A DNA stretch of 64,000 bases, taken from the NCBI RefSeq assembly GCF_014467015.1, contig NZ_CP058559.1:2542001-2606000 (forward strand), in the 5' to 3' direction. This stretch comes from Alkalicella caledoniensis. Its GTDB lineage: Bacteria; Bacillota; Proteinivoracia; Proteinivoracales; Proteinivoracaceae. Below are positions 8,068-17,341 of the stretch, in pieces (within the stretch, counting starts at the first letter, position 1; each line of letters starts with the position of its first letter). The notes beneath the pieces are model-generated. The model saw only the letters and a program-made list of their open reading frames with translations, ran no database searches and was not told the DNA's origin. Made by a program: the position numbers and the translations under genes.

Positions 8068-9492
8068 ATGAAAAGATATCATTCATACGTAATATCTACT
8101 TTTGTTTTGGTTGCGATTTTTTTAGGTGTCATATTAGATATTTCTCTTTTGTATCCTTTTATATCAAGCGTAATTTTTAGTTTAATTGTCCTTTCAAGGG
8201 TGGGAAAGCCATTAAAGGATTTGTGGGTTATGATATATGAGGGGCTAATGGAGTGTAGGGTACTATTTCTACTAATCTTACTAATTGGAGCCAATATATC
8301 TGTATGGATGTCTTCCGGTGTCGTACCAGCCATCATGTACTATGGATTCGAATACATGAAAGGAATGAACTTTATTTTCATGGCTTTTTTGATAACTTCT
8401 ATCATGTCTATTTTTATGGGAACAGCAGTGGGCACAATAAGCACATTAGGCATTGCCTTATTGGGCATAGGGAAGGGGTTTGCTATTCCCCAGGAAATCC
8501 TACTGGGAGTACTGGTTTCAGCAGCATTTATAGCAGATAAGATTTCTCCCATATCTGGTCTTTTGAACCTTACATTAAAAATCACAAATACCTCATATAG
8601 ACAAACTATAAAAGCAATGCTCAAGACATTAGTGCCCGTATATATAGTTACAGCTATAATTTATTATATTATTGGGAGCCGGTACGGAGCAGGGGAGGAC
8701 CTTGCAATTATAAGTGTATTCCAAACTGGAATACTACAAGGCTTTAGGATTTCCCCATGGCTACTCCTTTTACCATTATGTATAGTGTTACTTCCCCTCA
8801 GAGGAGTAAAAATAATACCCACTATCCTAACAGGACTTGGAGGAGGAATTATTATAACACTACTTTTCCAAGGAGGGACCCTTATAAAAACCTTTAAACA
8901 TATCCTTTGGGGTTTTGAGGGCAGTACACCTTCGCCAGAGCTAAACTCCATACTAATAAGCGGGGGGGTTATGGGAATGGTGGAAGTAGTGTTTATAGTG
9001 GCATCTGTTATAGCTTTAAGCAGCTTGTTAGAAAAATCAGGTATATTAAAACCTATTATTTTTGACCCCATAGCTAAAGTAAAAACAAAAGGTGAGCTTA
9101 TATTAAAAACGGGAATAGTGGGAAGCCTGCTGACAGTTGTAACATGTGATCAAACAGTGGGGATAGTGCTTCCAGGGAAACTGTACAAGGAAAAATACAG
9201 GGAACTAGGGGTTGATAACACAGTTCTAGCTAGGACAATATCAGATACAAGTACAATAATAGCTCCACTTATACCCTGGAATGTAAACGGAATAATCATA
9301 GGGCTAATAACTGGAACAACAGCCATACAATACGCCCCATACGCCATACTATGCTACCTGTTTCCTGCAACTGTAGTATGGATATATTTTCGAAAAATGA
9401 ACACCAATGCAAATGCGAAATATTGTAACTACCTAAATCAAAAGGAGGTCTTACCATGCGTCAACTTAGATTCCACGGAAAAGCAATTGTAA
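8068..9492 (+). CDS. NhaC-type Na+/H+ antiporter family protein
   Basis: A 474-residue polytopic membrane protein with roughly 11-12 hydrophobic segments. Family landmarks are SSGVVPAIMYYGFEYM near residue 80, GTAVGTISTLGIALLGIGKG near 120 and ADKISPISGLLNLTL near 160. The last corresponds to the DK-SP-S--NL segment of NhaC. CDQTVGIVLPGKLYKEK near 360 and IIAPLIPWN near 395 also match this family. The start has GGGAGG 4 nt upstream. Its 3' end overlaps the next gene by 37 nt, so the two are translated together. Ion/proton exchange is inferred from the family; an amino acid or malate/lactate exchanger of the same superfamily is possible. Confidence 0.85.
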   Translation: MKRYHSYVISTFVLVAIFLGVILDISLLYPFISSVIFSLIVLSRVGKPLKDLWVMIYEGLMECRVLFLLILLIGANISVWMSSGVVPAIMYYGFEYMKGMNFIFMAFLITSIMSIFMGTAVGTISTLGIALLGIGKGFAIPQEILLGVLVSAAFIADKISPISGLLNLTLKITNTSYRQTIKAMLKTLVPVYIVTAIIYYIIGSRYGAGEDLAIISVFQTGILQGFRISPWLLLLPLCIVLLPLRGVKIIPTILTGLGGGIIITLLFQGGTLIKTFKHILWGFEGSTPSPELNSILISGGVMGMVEVVFIVASVIALSSLLEKSGILKPIIFDPIAKVKTKGELILKTGIVGSLLTVVTCDQTVGIVLPGKLYKEKYRELGVDNTVLARTISDTSTIIAPLIPWNVNGIIIGLITGTTAIQYAPYAILCYLFPATVVWIYFRKMNTNANAKYCNYLNQKEVLPCVNLDSTEKQL

Positions 9493-10586
9493 CGGGAAAA
9501 GGTTCACTGAAGCATGTAGAAACAATCAAGTCTAGTAAAACACTTATAATCACAGGTAAAGGGTCTATGTTTAATAATGGTACCATTGATGCAATAACTA
9601 CTATGTTAAATAAAAATAATATCCACCACCAAATTTACTCAGGAGTTAAAGCAAACCCTACAACTGAGCAGACAATGGACTGTGTTGGACAAATGAAAGA
9701 GTTTAAACCTGATACTGTAATAGCTGTGGGTGGAGGCTCTGCCATAGACCTAGCAAAAGTTGCAACTCTATTTTATGAGTACAACCTTGATTTTAGTAAA
9801 GCAATTAACGAAGGTATACCAGAGACTAGGAAAACTAGCTTTATAGCAATTCCTTCAACCTCAGGGACCGCCACAGAAGTTACTAAAGCAGCAGTTATCA
9901 CTTTCCCCGAGGATAACCTAAAAAGAGGATTTAAATCCGATGCCTTTGTACCAGATATAGCTATTTTAGACCCACAAGTCACACTGTCCATGCCGAAATC
10001 TGTTGTAGCAGAGACAGGTATGGATGCCATGACCCATGCAGTTGAGTGTTTTATTAACAAAAATGTAGAGGATTTTACCTCAGTGTTAGCAAAAGGGGCA
10101 ATCGAAGGTTTATACAAATATCTTCCACTATCCTATGATAAGGGTGATATAGAAAATAGAGAAAAGGTACACAACCATCAAGCAGTTGCTGGTAGTGCTT
10201 TCACAAATGTAGGTCTAGGAATGGCCCATGGCATATCCCATGCCATAGGTGGCATGTATGATTTAGGCCACGGACTTATAAACGCTGTAGTACTGCCTTA
10301 TGTAGTGAAGTTTAACTCCCAAGACCCGTGGGTAGAGGGGAGACTTTCCGAACTAGACAAGTTAGTAGTAGAACCTGATTTTATCCAAGCAATAGTAAGC
10401 TTAAACCAAAAGCTAAACATACCTAGTTCATTTAAAGAAATGGGTATAGAAGAGGGGAGCTTTGAAAAGGAGTTTGATGAGCTTGTGGAAAACTCTCTTA
10501 AAGGATCAACGAGGGTTAATCCTGTTCAGCCAACAAATGATCAAATGGAAGAACTTCTTAGGAATATTTATCAAGGAAAGCTATAG
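9456..10586 (+). CDS. Iron-containing alcohol dehydrogenase
   Basis: A 376-residue group III (Fe-dependent) alcohol dehydrogenase. The NAD(P)-binding loop is VIAVGGGSAIDLAK, followed by SFIAIPSTSGTATEVT. Metal ligands lie in ETGMDAMTHAVECF and in the histidine-rich stretch GMAHGISHAIGGMYDLGHGL. An AAAGGAGG binding site sits inside the end of the antiporter gene. Members reduce aldehydes to alcohols with NAD(P)H; the substrate here is not evident. The gene ends at a strong terminator. Confidence 0.93.
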   Translation: MRQLRFHGKAIVTGKGSLKHVETIKSSKTLIITGKGSMFNNGTIDAITTMLNKNNIHHQIYSGVKANPTTEQTMDCVGQMKEFKPDTVIAVGGGSAIDLAKVATLFYEYNLDFSKAINEGIPETRKTSFIAIPSTSGTATEVTKAAVITFPEDNLKRGFKSDAFVPDIAILDPQVTLSMPKSVVAETGMDAMTHAVECFINKNVEDFTSVLAKGAIEGLYKYLPLSYDKGDIENREKVHNHQAVAGSAFTNVGLGMAHGISHAIGGMYDLGHGLINAVVLPYVVKFNSQDPWVEGRLSELDKLVVEPDFIQAIVSLNQKLNIPSSFKEMGIEEGSFEKEFDELVENSLKGSTRVNPVQPTNDQMEELLRNIYQGKL

Positions 10587-10587
10587 G

Positions 10588-10630
10588 AATAAACCCAGCA
10601 TTTTTAGTAATTAAAAATGCTGGGTTTATT
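10588..10630 (+). terminator. Intrinsic terminator after the alcohol dehydrogenase
   Basis: AATAAACCCAGCATTTTTA pairs perfectly with TAAAAATGCTGGGTTTATT (19-bp arms). Confidence 0.92.
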
Positions 10631-10745
10631 GTATCCTAGCTTAATATTGTACTTTATCACTACTGAATAGTTACAAATAGTGGTAAAGGTGTTTTGGCCT
10701 TCATATATTTAATAAGTAAAGATAAATCATCTGGGAGGTGGGATT

Positions 10746-12530
10746 TTGACACAGAAAGTACTTTTAACAGGTAATCAAGCAGTGGCTAGGGGCTTTTGGG
10801 AAGCAGGAGGTGTAATTGCTGCCAGCTACCCAGGGTCTCCCACAGTGGAGATTTTGGACTCATTGAAACAATATAAGGAAATCCACAGTAAATGGTCTAC
10901 AAATGAAAAGGTAGCCCTAGAAATTGCCATAGGCGGGAGTTTTGCTGGAGCAAGGTCCATGGTATCTATGAAGCATGTAGGTGTAAACATAGCGTCTGAT
11001 CCTTTTATGACCTTTACACAAGTAAAAACCAAGGGTGGCTTTTTACTTGTGGTTGGAGATGACCCAGGTTTATCTAGTTCTCAAAACGAACAAGACACTA
11101 GATTCTTTAGTAAATTTGCAAACTGTGTGGTTCTAGAACCAGCGGACCCACAAGAGGCTAAGGATATGGTCAAAGATGGCCTGGAAATTAGTGAAAAATA
11201 TCATACACCTGTGATACTTCGATTGACAAGTAGGTTATGCCACAGCAGAGGATTAGTTGAATTAAAAGACCCAGTGATAAAAGATATAGAAGGCTTTGTT
11301 GAAGATCAGGCCCGTTATTGTATGCTCCCGCCTTACGCCAATGAGCAGCAATACTTCATGAAAGAAAGAATTGAAGCAGTTAAAGAGTACAGCCCACAAT
11401 ACCATTTAAATCAGTATCATCAAAGGAAAAGCGACACATTAGTAATAACAGCAGGGTTTTGCTACTCTATGCTACTGGAGCTAAACCCTAATATCTCAAT
11501 TTTCAAGCTGGGTATGGTTTATCCATTACCCATTGACAAAATAAAGGAGATAAGCAAGAAGTATAAGAAAGTGATTGTAATGGAAGAATTGCTGGGCTTC
11601 ATTGAAGAAACTTTAAAGCTAGATAACATTGAGGTTATAGGAAAAGATATCTTCCCATTCACAGGGGAATTTACCACTGACTCTATCAGGGAAGGGCTAG
11701 AAAAAGCAGGTGTCTTTTTAGAAAATAGTAAAAAAACAGGTGAGAATATACAGGTACCCAATAGAACTCCGATGCTTTGCTCTGGATGCCCACATAGACC
11801 TATCTTTCACATACTTAAAAAGGCGAAGGCCCTTGTTGTGGGGGATATAGGTTGTTACTCTTTAGGTATTTTAGAGCCATTTGAGGTACTTAAGACAAAC
11901 ATAAGCATGGGAGCTTCATTAGGTATAATTCAAGGCATGGCTTTAGCACATAAGGAAGCTAACAAGGTGAAACCCCTTGTTGCAACCATAGGTGATGGTA
12001 CATTTTTTCACTCGGGTTTATCTGGCTTCGTGGATATTGCTGAAACTAAAGAGAATATTACTATTATAGTCCTAGATAATAGGACAACTGCAATGACTGG
12101 TGGACAAAGCACCCCAACTACAGCTGAGTTTACAAAAGAAGAGTCTTATACCTTAAGCATAGCATCTATATTGAAATCATTTGGCATAGAAGATATTCAA
12201 GAAGTGGATCAATTTGATTATAAGAACGCTAGGAAAGTTATCAGAGAAGCCATGAAAAAACAAGGGCTCTCAGTAATTATAGCCACAAGACCATGTGCTT
12301 TAAACTTTAAGATCAAAGAACCATATTTTTATGTGGACGAAAACATATGTATAAGCTGCAGAAGTTGTATCGGTGTCAACTGCCCACCCATATCCATGAA
12401 ACACTATGGAGATAAAGACAAGAAAAATTCCTACATTGACTCAACCATGTGTGTTGGTTGTTCTGCTTGTTCTCAAGTTTGTCCTGTAAATGCCATAAAA
12501 AGATCCCCAAGAGAAAAGGAGGGGAAGTAA
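10746..12530 (+). CDS. iorA: Indolepyruvate ferredoxin oxidoreductase, alpha subunit
   Basis: A 594-residue catalytic subunit. It carries out CoA-dependent oxidative decarboxylation of aryl pyruvates with reduction of ferredoxin, a step in aromatic amino acid fermentation. The N-terminal pyrimidine-binding domain starts LLTGNQAVARGFWEAG. The central TPP-binding domain contains CSGCPHRP and GDIGCYSLG, then TIGDGTFFHSG. The C-terminal ferredoxin domain has two 4Fe-4S motifs, CISCRSCIGVNCPP and CVGCSACSQVCPV. The start is a TTG with GGGAGGTGGG upstream. The stop abuts the iorB ATG directly. Confidence 0.97.
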   Translation: MTQKVLLTGNQAVARGFWEAGGVIAASYPGSPTVEILDSLKQYKEIHSKWSTNEKVALEIAIGGSFAGARSMVSMKHVGVNIASDPFMTFTQVKTKGGFLLVVGDDPGLSSSQNEQDTRFFSKFANCVVLEPADPQEAKDMVKDGLEISEKYHTPVILRLTSRLCHSRGLVELKDPVIKDIEGFVEDQARYCMLPPYANEQQYFMKERIEAVKEYSPQYHLNQYHQRKSDTLVITAGFCYSMLLELNPNISIFKLGMVYPLPIDKIKEISKKYKKVIVMEELLGFIEETLKLDNIEVIGKDIFPFTGEFTTDSIREGLEKAGVFLENSKKTGENIQVPNRTPMLCSGCPHRPIFHILKKAKALVVGDIGCYSLGILEPFEVLKTNISMGASLGIIQGMALAHKEANKVKPLVATIGDGTFFHSGLSGFVDIAETKENITIIVLDNRTTAMTGGQSTPTTAEFTKEESYTLSIASILKSFGIEDIQEVDQFDYKNARKVIREAMKKQGLSVIIATRPCALNFKIKEPYFYVDENICISCRSCIGVNCPPISMKHYGDKDKKNSYIDSTMCVGCSACSQVCPVNAIKRSPREKEGK

Positions 12531-13100
12531 ATGACCACAAATATAATTATTGCAGGTGTAGGAGGCCAAGGTTTAGTTTTAGCAACTAGAATAATAAGCG
12601 AGGTAGCCATAAGAGCAGGTTATGATGCAAAAACCAGTGACGTCATTGGTCTTTCTCAACGGGGAGGTAAGGTTTGGGGTATTGTTAAGTTTGGTGATAA
12701 AGTGCATTCGCCAGTTGTAGGATTAAAAGAAGGGGATATACTAGTTGCTTTGGAGCCTTTAGAAGCTCTTAGATGGGTAGATCACCTAAAAGATAATGCC
12801 AAAGTTGTTATAAATACCCAGCAAATATTTCCTAATAGGGTGCTACTTGAAAAAGAAGACTATCCCCAAAATATAGAAGATAAAATAGAAGAAAGAGGAT
12901 TTACTATTGATAAGGTAGATGCCCTAAACATAGCTGAGGAAATAGGAAACTTAAAACTCATAAATACAATAATATTAGGGAGACTTGCCAGGTTATTACC
13001 TTTTGGTATAGATGTTTGGATAGAAGTTTTAAAAGAGATGGTTCCTCCAAATACCACAGTAAGTAACTTATTAGCATTTCAAAGAGGAATGAAAAAGTAA
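12531..13100 (+). CDS. iorB: Indolepyruvate ferredoxin oxidoreductase, beta subunit
   Basis: A 189-residue small subunit of the 2-oxoacid:ferredoxin oxidoreductase gamma-domain type. The start reads NIIIAGVGGQGLVLATRIIS (the GxGGQG motif), followed by SQRGGKVWGIVKFGDKVHSP. It begins immediately after the iorA stop and shares its operon. A perfect 14-bp hairpin follows. Confidence 0.96.
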   Translation: MTTNIIIAGVGGQGLVLATRIISEVAIRAGYDAKTSDVIGLSQRGGKVWGIVKFGDKVHSPVVGLKEGDILVALEPLEALRWVDHLKDNAKVVINTQQIFPNRVLLEKEDYPQNIEDKIEERGFTIDKVDALNIAEEIGNLKLINTIILGRLARLLPFGIDVWIEVLKEMVPPNTTVSNLLAFQRGMKK

Positions 13101-13110
13101 AACATAATAT

Positions 13111-13154
13111 ATTAAGGGATGTAAACTAGTACTACCTAGCTTACATCCCTTAAT
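13111..13154 (+). terminator. Hairpin after iorB
   Basis: ATTAAGGGATGTAA (13111-13124) pairs perfectly with TTACATCCCTTAAT (13141-13154). It is placed as an intrinsic terminator, although the T-run is short. Confidence 0.7.
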
Positions 13155-13282
13155 TCGTTATGTAAATATTGCTACAGTATAGGAAAACTTGGTAACAAGA
13201 TATAACTGTCTCTGAGGGATCTGCTTAAATAATTTTCATTAAAATCACTACCATATCATAGGCTTTAACGGAGGTGATTTTA

Positions 13283-13705
13283 ATGGCAAAGAGAATAGGT
13301 AATTTTAGATTTGTACATCTACTACATGCAATTTTCATTTTGACTAATTTAATTACAGGCTTTTTTATGCTAAGGGGTATAAAACTTTTTAACATTCATT
13401 TTACCAGTGGTATTTTAATAATACTTGTACCTTTGGTATTAGCAAACTTATCATTTAGAAGAAGTATTTTTTTCAACTTGATCTTTCTTAGGGCAAAAGA
13501 CTTAAAAAGAGGAAACCCAATAAAAATATTAACAAAAATTACAGCCATGATGCTATTTTTCCTTGTTATGTTATCTTTTACAACGGGAATGATTTTAAGG
13601 CTTGGAGGAGGAACAGGTATATTTAACATACATATATTTTCATACAAAACCATCTTTACCATAGTACCAATACATGCATTGTTAGCAATTATGAGTAAAA
13701 AGTAA
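13283..13705 (+). CDS. Small four-helix membrane protein with paired histidines (cytochrome b561-like)
   Basis: A 140-residue polytopic membrane protein with four hydrophobic helices. Histidines lie in or beside helices 1 (FVHLLHAIF), 2 (FNIHFTSGIL) and 4 (FNIHIFSYK and PIHALL), a pattern like the heme-ligating four-helix cytochrome b561/DUF4405 families. Heme binding is therefore plausible but not proven. ATG at 13283 was chosen over the GTG three codons earlier because GGAGGTG lies 6 nt upstream of the ATG and overlaps the GTG. It is monocistronic with its own terminator. Confidence 0.7.
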   Translation: MAKRIGNFRFVHLLHAIFILTNLITGFFMLRGIKLFNIHFTSGILIILVPLVLANLSFRRSIFFNLIFLRAKDLKRGNPIKILTKITAMMLFFLVMLSFTTGMILRLGGGTGIFNIHIFSYKTIFTIVPIHALLAIMSKK

Positions 13706-13706
13706 G

Positions 13707-13733
13707 GCACCCAAGTCCGAGGGTGCTTTTTTT
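13707..13733 (+). terminator. Intrinsic terminator after the small membrane protein
   Basis: GCACCC (13707-13712) pairs with GGGTGC (13721-13726), followed by seven T residues. Confidence 0.85.
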
Positions 13734-13950
13734 AATACTTGTAAATGGTTAAGCTTGTCAATAATTTCTATTAGTTGTGAGGACTAATGTTGCAGACTAA
13801 ATATTAATAAATAGTGAACAAAAGTACTTTCACCTTGAAGACAGGCTATAATTATACTAAAATTAAGTATATCAAAATCTAAGCTTTATAGTATTATATA
13901 ATAGGGGACTGGGAATATAAGAAGGCTTTAAAATTGGGGGAGGAAAAAGT

Positions 13951-15819
13951 ATGCTAGATAAAATATTAAACAATGGATGCATTAAGTATATTGCTTTTAT
14001 CAGTACAGCTGTATTAATCAAATTATTTACTCTTCACTATGTTATGGGTATAGATAACATACTCTGGGTAACTGTGAAAAACTTTTTTATAATAATGGCA
14101 ATCTTTTGTCTTACTGCCATTTTCAGCACCAAAAATAAGGTCAAAGCAGTCCTAATTGCGAACTTTATTATTTCTGTTCTTTTCTTTATAGATGCTATGT
14201 ACTATAGTCATTTTTACACACTAGTTCCAGTACACAGCATCTATCAGATAGGTCAGTTGGGTCCAGTTTCAAATAGCATATTTGCTCTTATAAAACCCCT
14301 GTACTTCTTATTTTTTGTGGACTCGTTAATTGCGCTAATTTATTTAAGAAGGGACAAAATTACCACTGGGGAAACTAGCAAAAAACAGAAGAAATCTCTG
14401 CTGGTGTACTTAGTTGTTCTAATACTTCTTGTTACAGGAATGAATTTAGGTACAGCCATGAATACAGAAGGGTACTTCACACCTCACAATAGTGGAGTCA
14501 TCAATTACCATTTATACGATATAGCTAGTTTTATTGATAAAACCACATTAAACGTGGAACAAGTGCAAGCACTTATGAAAAGCATAGATTCAGAGAAAGT
14601 CGGAAAAAATTATCATGAACTGGCAAAGGGTAGAAATGTCATTGTAATACAGGCTGAATCAATTCAGAACTTTGTAATAAATGCCACTGTAAATGGTGAA
14701 CCCATAACTCCAGTTCTTAACGAACTTATTGGAAATGAAAGTATATATTTTGACAGATATTATGAACAAGTCGGGTGGGGTAATACCTCAGATGCTGAGT
14801 TCATCTCTCATAATGGATTCTACCCATCTAAAAGGATTTTCAGCTACAAAGCATATGAAAAAAATGAATTTGTAACGTTACCCACAAGTCTGAAGGAAAA
14901 AGGATATAGTTCAATTGTTTTTCATGGAAACTACGCAAACTTTTGGAATAGAGACGTGGTATATCCTGCCCAAGGCCTTGATGCCTATATCAGTTTAGAA
15001 GACTTTAAAGTGGATGAAGAAATTGGTATTGGCTTAAGTGATGGATCAATGTTTAGACAGTCTGTTGATTTCCTAAAAGAGCTTCCAAAACCCTTCTATT
15101 CCTTTTATATAACCTTAACATCCCATCATCCCTTTGACCTACCTGAAGAATACAAGGTGATAGAAATGGGACCTAAATATCAAGATACAGTACTTGAAAA
15201 ATATATACAGACAGTTAACTATCTCGATGCTCAAATAGGTGAGTTTATTGAGCTTTTAAAGCTAGAAGGTCTTTACGATGACTCCATGATTGTAATATAT
15301 GGTGATCACAAAGGATTAGATATGCGTGATGAAGAAGCTAATGAACTAATATCAAGCTTTATGGGCAGGGAATATAAAGAAGACGAAATGCACAAAGTAC
15401 CATTTATAGTCCATATCCCTGGCGGTGGAGTTCAAAAGGAAGTAAATACTGTGGGTGGGCAAATCGACTTCTTCCCAACTATGGCAAACCTTTTGGGTGT
15501 AGAGCTAAATTTAAAAAGTACATTTGGTAAAGATTTACTGAATACGGAAAATGGATTTGTCGCAATGCAATCCCACGTAGCTCAAGGATCTTTTATAAGT
15601 AATGAAATGGTATTCATAATGTCAAATGATGGCGTATTTGAAAATAGTAGGGCTTGGGATATTCACACTGGAGAACCTGTGGATGTATATAGTGCTAGGG
15701 AAGGCTTTGAAAGAGCCATTGCAGAAATAAACCTATCGGAGTATATACTAAAAAATGACCTCGTTCCACTGGTACATGAAAAGGGTCTTGAAAAAATATT
15801 AGAGTTGGAAGACAAATAA
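13951..15819 (+). CDS. LTA synthase family sulfatase-type enzyme
   Basis: A 622-residue protein with about five N-terminal membrane segments (residues 1-180) and an extracellular sulfatase-fold domain. Metal/catalytic landmarks of LtaS are visible: VIVIQAESIQNFVI (metal-binding Glu), GWGNTSDAEFISHNGFYPS (the Thr is the nucleophile), FYSFYITLTSHHPF, and IYGDHKGLD (metal-binding Asp-His). Family members polymerise glycerol-phosphate from phosphatidylglycerol into lipoteichoic acid on the outer face of the membrane. GGGGGAGGA precedes the ATG. Whether it is a synthase or a primase cannot be told from sequence. Confidence 0.92.
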   Translation: MLDKILNNGCIKYIAFISTAVLIKLFTLHYVMGIDNILWVTVKNFFIIMAIFCLTAIFSTKNKVKAVLIANFIISVLFFIDAMYYSHFYTLVPVHSIYQIGQLGPVSNSIFALIKPLYFLFFVDSLIALIYLRRDKITTGETSKKQKKSLLVYLVVLILLVTGMNLGTAMNTEGYFTPHNSGVINYHLYDIASFIDKTTLNVEQVQALMKSIDSEKVGKNYHELAKGRNVIVIQAESIQNFVINATVNGEPITPVLNELIGNESIYFDRYYEQVGWGNTSDAEFISHNGFYPSKRIFSYKAYEKNEFVTLPTSLKEKGYSSIVFHGNYANFWNRDVVYPAQGLDAYISLEDFKVDEEIGIGLSDGSMFRQSVDFLKELPKPFYSFYITLTSHHPFDLPEEYKVIEMGPKYQDTVLEKYIQTVNYLDAQIGEFIELLKLEGLYDDSMIVIYGDHKGLDMRDEEANELISSFMGREYKEDEMHKVPFIVHIPGGGVQKEVNTVGGQIDFFPTMANLLGVELNLKSTFGKDLLNTENGFVAMQSHVAQGSFISNEMVFIMSNDGVFENSRAWDIHTGEPVDVYSAREGFERAIAEINLSEYILKNDLVPLVHEKGLEKILELEDK

Positions 15820-15981
15820 AAAAATCACTAATATAAAGAAGGTGCCTAAAACTGCATCTTCTTTTCACATATCCCCAGGATTTTCTACATTCAAAAACAA
15901 GGGATATTTTCATGTATGTTGAATTAATACTAAAGAACGTTTTTTGCTTTGGGTATTGTTAAATTATGGGAGGGAGATTTA

Positions 15982-16251
15982 ATGAATTCAAACAAAAAGT
16001 TAAGTCAATGGGTCAAAGAAATGGCAGAGCTATGTCAGCCTGACAAAATATGCTGGTGCGACGGTTCCATTGAGGAAAATGAGCGATTACTTAAAGAAAT
16101 GGTAGATTCAGGTCGTGAACATTACAATTCCTTAGGCTCCTGCCTTCCTAAAGAGCTAGTAGAGGAACTTGATGTACTAGAAGCAAGGACCATGGGTATG
16201 GATACAAAAGAATCAAAAATCATCCGCTGTGAATATGTAAAATTACAATAA
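15982..16251 (+). CDS. Stand-alone fragment resembling the N-terminus of GTP-dependent PEP carboxykinase
   Basis: 89 residues. The segment QWVKEMAELCQPDKICWCDG followed by S-I-E-E-N strongly resembles the first 45 residues of GTP-type phosphoenolpyruvate carboxykinase (pattern W.E.A.L.QPD...WCDGS..E...L...MV..G). EARTMGMD near the end resembles the following EDRTFIC region. The nucleotide- and metal-binding core, about 500 further residues, is missing, and no continuation is found downstream. AGGGAGA lies 6 nt before the ATG, so it could be expressed. It may be a gene remnant or a small regulatory homologue; the sequence does not decide. Confidence 0.65.
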   Translation: MNSNKKLSQWVKEMAELCQPDKICWCDGSIEENERLLKEMVDSGREHYNSLGSCLPKELVEELDVLEARTMGMDTKESKIIRCEYVKLQ

Positions 16252-16333
16252 ACTATTTGCTTGCCCATAAAAAGGTAAGTATAATATGATTGTAGAATAA
16301 TAAAGACTTTGGTAGCTATGAGGAGTTGATTAT

Positions 16334-16543
16334 TTGGAAGCCTTAACAATAATAGTAGGATTGTTTATCTTATATATCCCCCTGCACTTCATTTTTGAAC
16401 CTGAAAAAAGTCTAAAGGGGTTTATATTCGGAAGAATAGAGCCAACAAAAAAGAATCTATTTTGGATAAGAATTTTTTGGATAGCTGTTTCAGCAGCTTT
16501 CGCATACTACATGTACTACAACGTTATCTTAGTAATATTGTAA
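16334..16543 (+). CDS. Small two-helix membrane protein of unknown function
   Basis: 69 residues with a TTG start preceded by GAGGAG. Helix 1 covers about residues 3-20 (LTIIVGLFILYIPLHFIF) and helix 2 about residues 46-68, with a charged linker EPEKSLKGFIFGRIEP. No family was recognised. The decayed IS21 element begins 1 nt after the stop codon, so the original 3' region is lost. Confidence 0.6.
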   Translation: MEALTIIVGLFILYIPLHFIFEPEKSLKGFIFGRIEPTKKNLFWIRIFWIAVSAAFAYYMYYNVILVIL

Positions 16544-16588
16544 CTGGCAAGTACTTTTGGCTAAAAAATGGCAATTTTTTTTGGTAGT

Positions 16589-17341
16589 TTAATTACTGAA
16601 TATGGTATTCCTATTCTTTAGCCTCCAACTATCACCTGTCATATTAAAAATCTCACTGTTATGAACCAGCCGGTCTAGAATGGACGTAGTAATGACAGGG
16701 TCACCCATGATTTCAACCCAATCATCAAACCCCTTATTTGAGGTTATGATAATCGAGGTATTCTGGTACAAAGCAGATACTAGTTGAAAGAACTGATTAG
16801 CTTCTTGCCTTGTGATAGGAAGATATCCAACCTCATCTATCGTTACCATATCACTTGCCATTATCTTTTTCATAGCCTTTTGGCTCTTATTTGATATCTC
16901 CTCAGTTTTTAAAAGCTTGATTAAATGATCCATGCTAATAAAGCTAACCTTATACCCCATTTCTACTGCTTTCATTCCTAACGATACTGCAAGGTGGGTT
17001 TTACCTACGCTAGGCGGGCCTAAAAATAATAAATTATAGGCTTTCTCTATCCAGTTCATATCTAGTAACTGCGTTATTTGTCTTTTTGTTACAGAGGTTT
17101 GAAAGCTAAAGTCAAAGTCTTCAATGGTTGCTACATAAGGAAAATTGGCTTGCTTGATCCTTTTTTGAAGGGCTATTTCGCTCTTGTGAGATGTTTCTTT
17201 TCTCAAGAGCAGGTGAGCAAACTCAAGACAGGTCATATCCTCTTTTACAGCTAATTTCAAATACTCATCTATGTTATCTCTACTGTAAGGCATCCTTACC
17301 TCATTTAACATCTTCTTTACTTCTGTTAAAGTTACTGTCAT
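16589..17341 (-). CDS. istB: IstB-like ATP-binding helper protein of IS21 (decayed element)
   Basis: A 250-residue AAA+ ATPase that assists IS21 transposition. Walker A reads FLGPPSVGKTHLAVSLG and Walker B region VTIDEVGYLP. Sensor region SIIITSNKGFDDWVEIMGD and the C-terminal VHNSEIFNMTGDSWRLK are standard for IstB. It overlaps the istA stop by 4 nt. The frame is open although its partner transposase is destroyed, so the element cannot move on its own. Confidence 0.93.
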   Translation of the reverse strand: MTVTLTEVKKMLNEVRMPYSRDNIDEYLKLAVKEDMTCLEFAHLLLRKETSHKSEIALQKRIKQANFPYVATIEDFDFSFQTSVTKRQITQLLDMNWIEKAYNLLFLGPPSVGKTHLAVSLGMKAVEMGYKVSFISMDHLIKLLKTEEISNKSQKAMKKIMASDMVTIDEVGYLPITRQEANQFFQLVSALYQNTSIIITSNKGFDDWVEIMGDPVITTSILDRLVHNSEIFNMTGDSWRLKNRNTIFSN

